From positions 1-42,089 of the forward strand of contig JAJYVX010000006.1 in NCBI GenBank assembly GCA_021791795.1: a DNA stretch of 42,089 bases. Reading direction: 5' to 3'. Shown piece by piece: positions 24,865 through 33,579 of the stretch. The DNA comes from Actinomycetes bacterium (GTDB lineage: Bacteria > Actinomycetota > Acidimicrobiia > Acidimicrobiales > Bog-793). The notes under the pieces are model-generated. The model searched no databases. It was not told where the DNA came from and worked only from the letters and a program-made list of their open reading frames with translations. A program made the position numbers and the translations under genes. Each line of letters begins with the position of its first letter. Positions within the stretch are counted from its first letter, which is position 1.

Positions 24865-26562
24865 ATGGAAGAGATGACCGGGGGCAAGGTCGTCGTGGAG
24901 TCGCTTCTGGCGAACGGCGTGGAGGTGGCGTTCGGCATCCCCGGCACGCACAGCCTCCCCATCTATCAGCACCTCGCCGCGAGCTCGATCAGACACGTCA
25001 CGCCACGTCACGAACAGGGCGCCGGCTACGCGGCGGACGGCTACGCCCGCTCGAGCGGACGGATCGCCGCTTGCCTCGTCACGACCGGCCCGGGAGTCAC
25101 GAACATCGCGACGGCCATCGGGCAGGCCTACTCCGACTCGATACCGCTTCTCGTCGTCTCGCCGGGGATGCCTGCTGCCATCGAGGGAGGCGACCACGGC
25201 TTCCTGCACGAGGCGAAGAACCAGAGCCTTCTCACCTCTGCCATCGCCGCCTGGAGCCACCGGGCGAGCTCGCAGCAGGACCTGGCGGACGCCCTCCGCC
25301 GGGCGTTCGCCCACCTGTCGGGCGGGCGGCCGAGGCCCGTCCACATCGAGGCGCCCATCGAGGTGCTGGCAGAGCAAGGCCCGGTCGACGAGATCCGGCC
25401 GGCCGAGCACGCGGCGCCCGTCTCGCCTGCCCCCGATGCCGTGGCCCGAGCCGCGCAGGCGCTCGCCTCGGGCCGCAGGCGTGCGCTCGTGCTCGGTGGA
25501 GGTGCCCGTGGCGCCGCCGCGGAGGCCACAGCCCTCGCCGAGCTGCTCTCCATGGCGGTCGTGACGACGACGAACGGGAAGGGGGTCGTGTCCGAACGGC
25601 ATCCGCTGTCCCTCGGCGCCACGGTCATGGCACGCTCCACGCGTGACCATCTGGCCGACTGCGACGTGGTGCTCGCGGTCGGTACCGAGCTCGGCGACTC
25701 GGACCTGTGGGGCGAGCCGCTCCGGGTGAACGGGACCGTCATCCGCGTGGACGTCGATCCGCAGCAGCTCGACAAGAACCTCGCCGCGGCGGTGAAGGTG
25801 CACGGCGACGCCGCGCTCAGCCTGCGGGCGCTCGCCGATCGCCTCGGGGGCTCGGCCGGGACCGGTGTGACCGCCGGGGCCGGTGTGACCGCCGGGGCCG
25901 GTGTGACCGCCGCGGGGGGCTCGGACGGCGTGGGGGGCGCCGGGCGGGCGGACGTCTGGCAGGATGCCTCGCTCGCCCTCGTGGCGGAGCAGGAGGTCGC
26001 ACGGGTGCGTGCCGGCGTCGCCACCGACCTCGCGGCCGACGTTCAACCGTTCGGTCCCCTCATGGCCTCGCTCGAGAAGGTCCTCGCCCCTGACGCCGTC
26101 GTCGCGGGCGATGCCGCGATGGCCTGCTACTTCGGGGTGCAGTACCTCCTCCCCTTCGAGCGGCCGTCACGGTGGCTGTTCCCGACCGGCTTCTGCACGC
26201 TCGGCTACGGTCTGCCGGCTGCGATCGGTGCGAAGCTCGCCGCGCCCGATCGCCAGGTCATGGCGATCATGGGCGACGGCGGGGTGATGTTCACCATCGG
26301 CGAGCTGGCGACTGCCGTGCAGGTCGGCCTCTCACTCCCTCTCGTCATCGTGACGAACAACGGCTACGGCGAGATCCGCAAGGAACTGGCCGCCATGGGC
26401 GTCTCGCCGCTCGGCACGGACTTCCCGGCGCCGGACTTCGTCGCTCTCGCAGGGGCGTTCGGCGCCCACGGCGTCCGGGTCGAGCCGGACGAGGTGGGCT
26501 CGGCAGTCGAGGAGGCCTTCGGGCGACCCGGCCCTACGGTCGTCGAGACCGCGGTCGGCTGA
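24865..26562 (+). CDS. ThDP-dependent decarboxylase, AruI-like (5-guanidino-2-oxopentanoate decarboxylase type)
   Basis: The product has 565 residues; a purine-rich AGGAGGAGGAAGAG precedes the ATG. The N-terminal PYR domain has VAFGIPGTHSLPIYQHL and TPRHEQGAGYAADGYARSSG, where Glu activates the ThDP ring. The PP domain has the cofactor motif GDGGVMFTIGELATAVQVGLSLPLVIVTNN. FGIPGTH, HVTPRHEQGAGYAADGYAR and TTGPGVTNIATAIGQAYSDSIPLLVVS agree well with AruI, which decarboxylates the keto acid of arginine; acetolactate synthase is the more distant alternative. An 18-bp triplicated DNA repeat sits in the linker before the PP domain. The downstream alcohol dehydrogenase could reduce or oxidise the aldehyde produced, but this link is inference. 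Confidence 0.85.
   Translation: MEEMTGGKVVVESLLANGVEVAFGIPGTHSLPIYQHLAASSIRHVTPRHEQGAGYAADGYARSSGRIAACLVTTGPGVTNIATAIGQAYSDSIPLLVVSPGMPAAIEGGDHGFLHEAKNQSLLTSAIAAWSHRASSQQDLADALRRAFAHLSGGRPRPVHIEAPIEVLAEQGPVDEIRPAEHAAPVSPAPDAVARAAQALASGRRRALVLGGGARGAAAEATALAELLSMAVVTTTNGKGVVSERHPLSLGATVMARSTRDHLADCDVVLAVGTELGDSDLWGEPLRVNGTVIRVDVDPQQLDKNLAAAVKVHGDAALSLRALADRLGGSAGTGVTAGAGVTAGAGVTAAGGSDGVGGAGRADVWQDASLALVAEQEVARVRAGVATDLAADVQPFGPLMASLEKVLAPDAVVAGDAAMACYFGVQYLLPFERPSRWLFPTGFCTLGYGLPAAIGAKLAAPDRQVMAIMGDGGVMFTIGELATAVQVGLSLPLVIVTNNGYGEIRKELAAMGVSPLGTDFPAPDFVALAGAFGAHGVRVEPDEVGSAVEEAFGRPGPTVVETAVG
25862..25915 (+). repeat. Three tandem 18-bp units inside the ThDP decarboxylase gene
   Basis: CCGGTGTGACCGCCGGGG occurs at 25862-25879 and 25880-25897, and a third copy at 25898-25915 differs at one base. 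The unit length is a multiple of three, so the frame is kept and the protein gains GAGVTA repeats at about residues 332-350. The position corresponds to a linker between the central and PP domains. Copy number could differ between related strains through slippage. Confidence 0.9.
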
Positions 26563-26605
26563 AGCACGGGCCCGGGCCGGCCCTGGGCAGCTCGCCGGGC
26601 GGGCC

Positions 26606-27775
26606 TCAGTCGGCCCAGGGCGTGAGGATGCCGTCGAGCCCGCGCTTCGAGATCTCGTTCGCGATGACGAGCCGCTGGATCTCGGAGGTGCCCTCCCATA
26701 TCCGGTCGACGCGGATGTCCCGGTAGAGCCGCTCGACGGCGTACTCGCGCATGTAGCCCCGGCCCCCGAAGATCTGCACCGCCCGGTCGATGACACGGCC
26801 GGCGGCTTCTGATGCCGAGAGCTTCACCATCGACGCCTTTGCGTGGAGCAGCTTGCGTGGTACGCCGGCGTCGGCTTCGGCACCCACCTGGTAGACGAAC
26901 GCACGATTCGTCGCGATCTCGACGGCCGAGTCGGCGAGCATCGCCTGGATCATCTGGTTCTCGATGAGACGCTTGCCGAACTGCTCCCGGGACGAGGCCC
27001 ACTCGGTCGCCTCCCGCAGTGCGCGCTCTGCTCCGCCGAGCGCCCGCGCGGCGATCATGAGCCGTTCCTCGACGAACCACTCCTGGGTCAGGGCGGCGCC
27101 CCCGCCGATCTCGCCGAGCACGCTGTCGGGGCCGACCTCGACCCCATCGAAGGTGAAGATCGGATGCTTGAAGACGAAGGTGTGCATGTAGGCCGGGGTG
27201 CGGAGCACGCTCACCCCAGAGAGGTCCCGGTCGACGAGAAAGAGCGTCGGGCGCTTGGCCGGCATCACCTGGGCGAGGACGATGAGGAAGTCGGCGACGT
27301 CCCCAACGGTCACGAACCACTTCTCGCCGTCGATCCTGAACCCCTCGCCCGAGGGAGTCGCCGTCGTCACGATCGCCGTGTAGTCCGAGCCCGCATCGGC
27401 CTCGGTCACCGCATAGGCGTCACGCCTCTCGCCGGCGATGCCCGGAAGCAGGTAGCGCTCGCGCTGTCCCTCGCTGCAGGCCTTGAGCGCGTTGGCCGGC
27501 CGCCACACGGTGTCCCAGAGCGCGTTCGTCAGCTGGCCGAGCTCCTCTTGCACGAGCACCTGCTCGAGGATGGATAAGCCCGCGCCGCCCCACTCCGCCG
27601 GCATGTTGACGGCGTTCAGGCCCGATTCCAGGACGGCCTTGGCGATGAGGGCGAGCGACTCGGCGGGCAGACCGTCGCCGGTCTCGCACTGATCCTCGTA
27701 GGTCTTGATGGTCGAAGCAAGGTCGCGGGCGCGCGCCTTCAGTTCGAGTTGACGTGACGTGTAGTTCCAATCCAT
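26606..27775 (-). CDS. Acyl-CoA dehydrogenase family protein (second copy)
   Basis: The product has 389 residues from ATG 27775 (MDWNYTSRQLELK), with GGAGG 5 bases upstream; the track ATG at 27787 overlaps that site. FAD-domain marks are YAVTEADAGSDYTAIV and GEKWFVTVGDVADFLIVLAQ. The C-domain has ALGGAERALREATEWASSREQFGKRLIENQMIQAMLADSAVEI. The probable catalytic Glu is in VDRIWEGTSEIQRLVIANEI. It is clearly divergent from the acyl-CoA dehydrogenase at 22.6 kb despite the same length, so it is not a recent duplicate. It faces the alcohol dehydrogenase gene across a 49-base spacer that contains a perfect 14-bp palindrome. Confidence 0.92.
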   Translation of the reverse strand: MDWNYTSRQLELKARARDLASTIKTYEDQCETGDGLPAESLALIAKAVLESGLNAVNMPAEWGGAGLSILEQVLVQEELGQLTNALWDTVWRPANALKACSEGQRERYLLPGIAGERRDAYAVTEADAGSDYTAIVTTATPSGEGFRIDGEKWFVTVGDVADFLIVLAQVMPAKRPTLFLVDRDLSGVSVLRTPAYMHTFVFKHPIFTFDGVEVGPDSVLGEIGGGAALTQEWFVEERLMIAARALGGAERALREATEWASSREQFGKRLIENQMIQAMLADSAVEIATNRAFVYQVGAEADAGVPRKLLHAKASMVKLSASEAAGRVIDRAVQIFGGRGYMREYAVERLYRDIRVDRIWEGTSEIQRLVIANEISKRGLDGILTPWAD

Positions 27776-27803
27776 GGCAGCCTCCAACCTCCGTTACATA
27801 ACA

Positions 27804-27817
27804 TCACAGCGCTGTGA
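27804..27817. promoter_or_regulatory. Perfect 14-bp palindrome, candidate operator
   Basis: TCACAGCGCTGTGA is a perfect palindrome in the short divergent spacer between the acyl-CoA dehydrogenase (start 27775, minus) and the zinc alcohol dehydrogenase (start 27825, plus). Its size and symmetry suit binding by a dimeric repressor such as a TetR- or GntR-type protein, and either gene's promoter would overlap it. No regulator gene is present in the window. Role inferred from position and symmetry. Confidence 0.5.
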
Positions 27818-27824
27818 GGACCAG

Positions 27825-28925
27825 ATGGACAATTCGGTGAGAATTCGCGCGGCCGTGTGCCACGGCTTCAAAGAGGTCCTCATGGTGGAGGAGCTGGACC
27901 TGCGCCGGCCCGGGCCGGGCGAGGTCACGGTCGCGGTGAGCGCGTGCGGCGTGTGCCACAGCGACCTCACGTACTGGAGCGGCGCCTGGGGCGGCGGCGT
28001 TCCCGCCGTCTACGGTCACGAGGTGGCGGGTGTGGTCGAGGAGCTTGGGCCTGGGATCGTCGGCATCTCGGAGGGCGACCACGCCGTCGTGACGCTCATC
28101 CGGGCCTGCGGGCGATGCCGTCTCTGCCAGAAGGGCCTGCCGGCGCTCTGCGAGCAGATGGGGGCGTTGCCGCTCTCTCGCAACTCGCCTCTCACCACCG
28201 TCGGGGGTGGAGGTGTGGTGCAAGGTTTGCGGACGGCGGGTTTCGCCGAGAAAGTCACCGTCCACGAGTCCCAGGTGGTCCCCATCGCCAAGCACCTGCC
28301 CCTCGACGTCGCCTGCATCGTCGGCTGCGGGGTCGTCACCGGTGCAGGCGCGGTTCTCAACACCGCAGGCGTCGAGCCGGGCTCGTCGGTGGCCGTCATA
28401 GGTGCCGGCGGGGTCGGCCTCAACGTCGTGCAGGGGGCCGTCGTCGCGGGAGCGAGCGACGTCGTGGCGATCGACGTTCTCGCAGCAAAGCTCGCCGCCG
28501 CCCGCACCTTCGGCGCCACCTGCACGGCCGACGCCCGCTCAGGGGAGGTGGAGGCCGTGGTGACGACCGTCACGGCGGGAAGGGGCTTCGACTACGTCTT
28601 CGTCGCCGCCGGGTCGGTACCGGCAGTAGAACAGGGCCTCGGCCTCGTGGCAAAGGGCGGCACGGTCGTCATCCTCGGCATGCCCGAGGGCATGCGTGCG
28701 TCCTTCGACCCCGAGGCGATCGCAGACCGCGGCGTCCGGGTGCTCGGCAGCAAGGTCGGGTCCGTGCGCCCGCAGGTGGACATACCGGCACTGCTCGGAC
28801 TGTACGAGCAAGGGCGGCTCAAGCTCGACGAGCTCGTCACCCACCGCTTCGCTCTCGACGCCGTCAACGAGGCCTTCACAGCTGCGGCGAGCGGAGAGGC
28901 GCTGAGGGCCGTTGTCCAGCTCTGA
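27825..28925 (+). CDS. Zinc-dependent alcohol dehydrogenase
   Basis: The product has 366 residues. I chose ATG 27825 (MDNSVRIRAAVCHGF) with GAGGA 4 bases upstream; the longer ORF from 27774 runs through the operator and overlaps the divergent start. Catalytic zinc ligands are in SACGVCHSD and YGHEVAG. The structural zinc cysteines are in RACGRCRLCQKGLPALC. VGCGVVTGAGAVLNTAGVEPG and VAVIGAGGVGLNVVQGAVVAGASDVVAIDV give the class-III-like cofactor domain; Asp after strand 2 suggests NAD. It probably oxidises or reduces an alcohol/aldehyde pair. It ends 14 bases inside the next gene, so the two are likely co-translated. Confidence 0.92.
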   Translation: MDNSVRIRAAVCHGFKEVLMVEELDLRRPGPGEVTVAVSACGVCHSDLTYWSGAWGGGVPAVYGHEVAGVVEELGPGIVGISEGDHAVVTLIRACGRCRLCQKGLPALCEQMGALPLSRNSPLTTVGGGGVVQGLRTAGFAEKVTVHESQVVPIAKHLPLDVACIVGCGVVTGAGAVLNTAGVEPGSSVAVIGAGGVGLNVVQGAVVAGASDVVAIDVLAAKLAAARTFGATCTADARSGEVEAVVTTVTAGRGFDYVFVAAGSVPAVEQGLGLVAKGGTVVILGMPEGMRASFDPEAIADRGVRVLGSKVGSVRPQVDIPALLGLYEQGRLKLDELVTHRFALDAVNEAFTAAASGEALRAVVQL

Positions 28926-30039
28926 CCCTGTCGTCACCGCAGTCGAGACCTACTCGACGCCAGACGTCTGCGTGGTGCGCGTCGCCACCGACTCGGGCGA
29001 GGAGGGCTTCGGCCAGACGGCGCCCTACAACGCCGACATAACCGCCGCCGTGATCGAGCGGCAGGTCGCGCCGCACGCGCTCGGCGCTGCGGTCACGGGG
29101 CCGGGCGATCTCGACGCCCTCGGCACCCGGATACTCGAGCGCGAGTTCAAGTTCCCGGGCTCCTACGTCTGCCGGGCGCTTGGCGGAGTCGACACCGCGC
29201 TCTGGGACCTCCTCGGCAAGAGGGAGGGCAAGACCGTCGCCGGGATGCTCGGGTCATCGGCCCGCTCCTGTCCCGTCTACGCCTCGAGCATGCGCCGGGA
29301 CATCGCGCCCGCCGAGGAGGCAGCCCGCCTCGTCGAGCTGAGGGACCGCTTCGGCTACCGGGCGTTCAAGGTGCGGGTCGGCTCCGAGTGCGGGCACGAC
29401 CGTGACGAATGGCCCGGGCGCACCGAAGAGCTCGTCCCCACCATGAGACGCGCCCTCGGGGACGAGGCGATCATGCTCGTCGACGGCAACAGCTGCTACA
29501 CGCCCGCAAAGGCGATAGAGGTCGGCCGGCTCCTCGAGCAGCACGGCTACGCCCACTTCGAGGAGCCCTGCCCCTACTGGGAGCAGGAGTGGACCGCCGA
29601 GGTCACCGCTTCACTGGCGCTCGACGTGGCCGGCGGCGAGCAGGACTGCCTGATGGCCACGTGGCGACGCATGATCGAGCTGCAGGCCGTCGACGTCGTC
29701 CAGCCGGACGTGTGCTACGTCGGTGGTCTGAGCCGGGCGCTTCGCGTCGCCGGCCTCGCCGTCGAGGCCGGTCTCCCCGTGACCCCGCACTCGGCCAACC
29801 TGAGCCTCGTCACGGTGTTCTCGCTCCACCTGCTGGCCGCGATCGAGAACGCCGGGCCGTACGCGGAGCTCTCGATAGAGCCCGACGAGTACTACCCGTG
29901 GCAGAGCGGGATCTTCGAGCCGGCCCTCGTCGCCCACGACGGCGTGCTCGACATCCCCGACCTCGGCCCGGGCTGGGGGGTCGAGATCAGGCGTGACTGG
30001 CTGGAGAGGGCCACGAGGACGGTGATGGCGCGGGGTTGA
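28912..30039 (+). CDS. Enolase-superfamily enzyme, mandelate racemase/muconate lactonizing type
   Basis: The product has 375 residues; TTG 28912 is the only plausible start codon near the expected N-terminus and overlaps the alcohol dehydrogenase stop by 14 bases. The N-terminal capping domain runs to LGGVDTALWDLLGKREGKTVAGML. The barrel has YRAFKVRVG (catalytic Lys then Arg), MLVDGNSCY and HFEEPCPYWEQEW and GGEQDC (Asp, Glu, Glu metal ligands), DVVQPDVCYVGGLSR and TPHSAN (His of the mandelate racemase subgroup). Such enzymes remove a proton next to a carboxylate; most in this subgroup dehydrate sugar acids. The K-x-R rather than K-x-K pair narrows but does not fix the substrate. No aldonate pathway genes are nearby. 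Confidence 0.88.
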   Translation: MSSSDPVVTAVETYSTPDVCVVRVATDSGEEGFGQTAPYNADITAAVIERQVAPHALGAAVTGPGDLDALGTRILEREFKFPGSYVCRALGGVDTALWDLLGKREGKTVAGMLGSSARSCPVYASSMRRDIAPAEEAARLVELRDRFGYRAFKVRVGSECGHDRDEWPGRTEELVPTMRRALGDEAIMLVDGNSCYTPAKAIEVGRLLEQHGYAHFEEPCPYWEQEWTAEVTASLALDVAGGEQDCLMATWRRMIELQAVDVVQPDVCYVGGLSRALRVAGLAVEAGLPVTPHSANLSLVTVFSLHLLAAIENAGPYAELSIEPDEYYPWQSGIFEPALVAHDGVLDIPDLGPGWGVEIRRDWLERATRTVMARG

Positions 30040-30062
30040 CCACCGCGTCGCCGCGTCCGCCC

Positions 30063-32522
30063 TCAGACGAGGACGTTCACGATCTTCGGCGGCCGGGCGA
30101 TCACCCGCGTGGGCTCCTTCCCGCCGAGGAAGCCCTGCACCCTGTCGGAGGCGAGCGCCGCGGCGACAGCGCCCTCCTCGCTCACGTCCGGGTCCACCTC
30201 GACCACGTCGCGGGTCTTCCCGTTCACCTGCACGGGCATCTTGACCCGCTCGGCCCGGAGGAGCGCCGGGTCGGCGACCGGCCACGGCTGGATGTGCACG
30301 TGCTTGCCCGTGCGGCGCTCGTAGGCCTCGGCCGCCAGGTGGGGGGCGAACGGTGCGAGCAATTCGAGCAGCGTGTCGATCGCATCTTCGACCGCGACCG
30401 GGTCGGCTCCCCCGCCTCGATGCTTGTAGATGGAGTTCGTGAGCTCCATCAGTGCGGCCACGGCGGTGTTGAAGGCGTAGCGCTCGATGTCGTCGGACAC
30501 CCGGGCGATCGTGCGGTGCACCTCGCGGCGGAGGTCGGACGACCCGACGCTCGAATCGTCCGTCTCGACCGGGCGGCTCCCCGCTGCCTCGCCGACAGCG
30601 AGCCGCCACACGCGCGCGAGGTAGCGCGAGCAGCCCTCGATGATGTCGTCGCTCTGGTCCGTCCAGTCGACGTCCTCGACTGCCGGGCCGATGAAGAGAT
30701 GGAAGAGCCGCAGCGCGTCGGCGCCGACCGTCTCGAAGTACTGGTCGGGCGACACGACGTTGCCGCGCGACTTCGACATGGCGCTCCCGCCGAGGCGGAT
30801 CATCCCCTGGCAGAACAGCTGGGAGAACGGCTCCCGCAACTCGGCCGGCGACAGGCCGACCTCTCCGAGGGCGCGGGTGTAGAAACGGGCGTAGAGCAGG
30901 TGCAGGATGGCGTGCGTGATCCCGCCGATGTAGCGGTCGACGGGCATGAAGCGGCGAGCGGCGGCCTTATCCACCGGTGCGTACTCGTCGTGCGGATTGG
31001 CGAAACGCAGGAAGTACCACGACGAGTCCACGAACGTGTCCATCGTGTCCGTCTCCCGGACGGCCGGTCCGCCGCACGTCGGGCAGGTCGCACGGCGGAA
31101 CCCCTCGTGGAACCTGAGGGGCGACTCCCCCGTCGGCCTGAACTCGACGTCCTCCGGCAGGAGGATCGGGAGCTCCTCGGCGGGCACGGGAACCATGCCG
31201 TCGGCCGGGCAGTAGACGACGGGGATCGGGCAGCCCCAGTAGCGCTGCCGGCTGATGAGCCAGTCCCGCAGGCGGTAGTTGACGGTGCGGTGGCCTATGC
31301 CCTCGCGCTCGAGCCACTCGATCGCCTTGGCTTTGGCCGCGTCGACGTCGAGCCCGTTCATCCACTCGCTGTTCACGTGGGCGCCGTCGCCGGTCCACGC
31401 CTCTCCGTCGAAGTCGCCAGGCGGCTCGACCGTCCGCACGATCGGGAGGCCGTAGGCCTTGGCGAAGTCGTAGTCGCGCTGGTCCTCGGCGGGTACGGCC
31501 ATGATCGCCCCGGTGCCGTAGCTCCCGAGCACGTACTCGGCGACGTATACGGGCACGGGCTCGCCCGAGAACGGGTTGACGCAGTGGGCGCCGGTGAAGG
31601 CCCCGCGCTTCTCGAGGGCTCCCTCGGCGGACAGCCGCTCGAGGTCGGTCGAGTGGCGGGCGTGCTCGAGGATCCGCTCGACGTCCTCGCGCTGCTCGGG
31701 CGTCGTCACGACGTCGGCGAGCGGGTGCTCCGGTGCGAGCACGGCATAGGTCATGCCGAAGCCCGTGTCCGGCCGCGTCGTGAACACCTCGACCTCGAGG
31801 TGCTCGTGCCCCACGAGAGGCATGCGGAACTGGGCGCCTTCTGAGCGGCCGATCCAGTTGCGCTGCATCGTCTTCACCCGCTCGGGCCAGTCGAGCGCGT
31901 CGAGCGACTCGAGCAGCTCGTCGGCGTACTTTGTGATGCGGAGGAACCACTGCTCGAGGTAGCGCCGCTCGACGACGTCGCCCGAGCGCTCGCAGGTGCC
32001 GTCGGAGAGGACCTGCTCGTTGGCGAGCACCGTCTGGCAGCCGGGGCACCAGTTGACCGGCGCCTTGGCGCGGTAGGCGAGGCCGGCTCGGAGCAACTCC
32101 TCGAAGATGACCTGGTTCCACTTGATGTAGTCCGCGTCGTGGCTGCGCAGCTCGCGGCGCCAGTCGTAGACGGCGCCGAGGCGCTGCACGGAGCGCTTCA
32201 GCTCGGCGATCCGCTTCTCGGTGTAGACGCGGGGATGCTCGCCGCCCTTGATGGCGGCGTTCTCCGCCGGCAGGCCGAAGGAGTCGAAGCCGAACGGGGT
32301 GAGGACGGCGTCGCCCTTCATCGTCCTGTAGCGGACGAGCACGTCGCCGAAGGTGTAGTTGCGCACGTGGCCCTGGTGCGCCGGCCCGCTCGGGTACGGG
32401 TACATGCACAGGACGTAGTACTTGGGCCGCGGGTCGTCGAGGTCGACCTGGTACGTGCCTTCGTCAGCCCAGCGCCGTTGCCAGCGCTCCTCTACCTCCC
32501 TGAAGTCGTACGCGTCGGACAT
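30063..32522 (-). CDS. leuS: Leucine--tRNA ligase
   Basis: The product has 819 residues, the normal bacterial length, from ATG 32522. It charges tRNA-Leu in the cytoplasm. The class I motif reads [16 protein letters not shown] (HxGH). The CP1 editing domain carries [24 protein letters not shown] and [20 protein letters not shown]. The zinc-like cysteine pairs CPGC and CPTC are present, as is the [18 protein letters not shown] segment. The second class I motif reads [13 protein letters not shown], with Ala in place of the first Lys of KMSKS; the later, catalytic Lys remains. The C-terminal anticodon and tail domains ([12 protein letters not shown]...IVNVLV) are complete. It starts 9 bases after the LLM oxidoreductase stop, so it appears to be the last gene of the long minus-strand operon. 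Confidence 0.97.
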   Translation of the reverse strand: MSDAYDFREVEERWQRRWADEGTYQVDLDDPRPKYYVLCMYPYPSGPAHQGHVRNYTFGDVLVRYRTMKGDAVLTPFGFDSFGLPAENAAIKGGEHPRVYTEKRIAELKRSVQRLGAVYDWRRELRSHDADYIKWNQVIFEELLRAGLAYRAKAPVNWCPGCQTVLANEQVLSDGTCERSGDVVERRYLEQWFLRITKYADELLESLDALDWPERVKTMQRNWIGRSEGAQFRMPLVGHEHLEVEVFTTRPDTGFGMTYAVLAPEHPLADVVTTPEQREDVERILEHARHSTDLERLSAEGALEKRGAFTGAHCVNPFSGEPVPVYVAEYVLGSYGTGAIMAVPAEDQRDYDFAKAYGLPIVRTVEPPGDFDGEAWTGDGAHVNSEWMNGLDVDAAKAKAIEWLEREGIGHRTVNYRLRDWLISRQRYWGCPIPVVYCPADGMVPVPAEELPILLPEDVEFRPTGESPLRFHEGFRRATCPTCGGPAVRETDTMDTFVDSSWYFLRFANPHDEYAPVDKAAARRFMPVDRYIGGITHAILHLLYARFYTRALGEVGLSPAELREPFSQLFCQGMIRLGGSAMSKSRGNVVSPDQYFETVGADALRLFHLFIGPAVEDVDWTDQSDDIIEGCSRYLARVWRLAVGEAAGSRPVETDDSSVGSSDLRREVHRTIARVSDDIERYAFNTAVAALMELTNSIYKHRGGGADPVAVEDAIDTLLELLAPFAPHLAAEAYERRTGKHVHIQPWPVADPALLRAERVKMPVQVNGKTRDVVEVDPDVSEEGAVAAALASDRVQGFLGGKEPTRVIARPPKIVNVLV

Positions 32523-32531
32523 ACATCAAGG

Positions 32532-33551
32532 TTAGTTGCCCGCTCCCTTGCCGAATCCCCCGAGCGCGGCCGCCCACTGCTCGGGAGAGAGCCCGTATGG
32601 GGCGTAGAAGGAGAACCTGTCCACGAGGTCGCCGAAGCGCTCGTGCACCTTCGCCGCCACCTGTGCCGGCGGTGCGACGACGGCGAAGGCATCGAGCATC
32701 TCGTCGGTGACGAGCTCGCCCATCTTCGCCCACTCGCCCCGCTTCGAGAGGGCGTTGAGCTCCGGTTGAGCGTCTCCCCAGCCGTGTGTCTCGAGCACGC
32801 CACGGTAGGCGGGCGTGGAGGCGTAGAAGGCGATCTGCGCCTTTACCGCCGCTGCGGCAGCCTCGAGCTGCTCGTCGCCCTCGCCTGTCACCACGAAGCC
32901 CGCATAGCTCACCTCGAAGGCATTCCTCTCCCTCGAGGCCTTCGCGAGCCCCCGGGACAGAGACGGCACCGTCACCTCACGGATGTAGCGCTCGGTCGTG
33001 AAGCCGTGGACGAGGAGGCCGTCGCAGACCTCACCCGCCACCTCGGTCATGAGTCCGCCGACGGCGGCGAGGAAGACCTTGGGGGCGCCGTACGGGTTCG
33101 GCCCGGGGGAGAAGAAGGGCGTCATGAGCGTGTGGGTGTAGAACTCGCCCCGGAACTCGAGCTTCGTGTTCTCGTTCCAGGCCTGCCATATGGCCCGCAT
33201 CGCAAGGACGTACTCACGCATCCTCGCCGCCGGGTGCGACCAGGGCATCGAGAACCGCTTCTCGATGTGGGGCTTGATCTGGGAGCCGAGGCCGAGCATG
33301 AGCCGCCCCTTCGAGAGCAGCTGCACGTCGTTCGCCATGGTGGCGGTGATCATCGGGCTCCGCCCGAACGCGACGACGATGCCGGTGCCGAGCATGATCC
33401 GGTCCGTCTCCTGTGCCGCCAGGGCGAGCATGAGGAGGGGGTCGTGTCCGGTCTCGGTCGCCCAGGCGCCGTCGTAGCCGGTCTCCTCCGCCTTGCGGGC
33501 CTGCTCTCCTATCCCTTCAGGGTCGAAGCCGATCGCACCGTCTACGAGCAT
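32532..33551 (-). CDS. LLM class F420-dependent oxidoreductase
   Basis: The product has 339 residues. The bacterial-luciferase-like TIM barrel is indicated by ARKAEETGYDGAWATETGHDPLLMLALAAQETDRIMLGTGIVVAFGRSPMITATMANDVQLLSKGRLMLGLGSQIKPHIEKRF. The IKPHIEKRFSMPWSHPAARMREYVLAMRAIWQAW stretch is typical of an actinobacterial F420-dependent subgroup (TIGR03617-like, from memory). It would transfer hydride between coenzyme F420 and an unknown organic substrate in the cytoplasm. It lies 28 bases after the PAC2 gene. The family is one of the better pointers to an actinobacterial host. Confidence 0.9.
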   Translation of the reverse strand: MLVDGAIGFDPEGIGEQARKAEETGYDGAWATETGHDPLLMLALAAQETDRIMLGTGIVVAFGRSPMITATMANDVQLLSKGRLMLGLGSQIKPHIEKRFSMPWSHPAARMREYVLAMRAIWQAWNENTKLEFRGEFYTHTLMTPFFSPGPNPYGAPKVFLAAVGGLMTEVAGEVCDGLLVHGFTTERYIREVTVPSLSRGLAKASRERNAFEVSYAGFVVTGEGDEQLEAAAAAVKAQIAFYASTPAYRGVLETHGWGDAQPELNALSKRGEWAKMGELVTDEMLDAFAVVAPPAQVAAKVHERFGDLVDRFSFYAPYGLSPEQWAAALGGFGKGAGN

Positions 33552-33579
33552 CCCCGGAGGCTAGCCGGGGGCTGTGTCG

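Noticed and set aside
25850-25920. CRISPR-like array
   Set aside because: The 18-bp units are directly adjacent with no spacers and lie in frame within a conserved coding gene.
23665-26046. 793-residue minus-strand ORF
   Set aside because: It is the reverse of the D-2-hydroxyacid dehydrogenase and ThDP decarboxylase genes and has Arg/His/Gly-rich sequence with no family motif, a typical high-GC shadow.
30036-31844. 602-residue plus-strand ORF opposite leuS
   Set aside because: It is antisense to conserved leuS motifs and has a low-complexity amino-acid mix.
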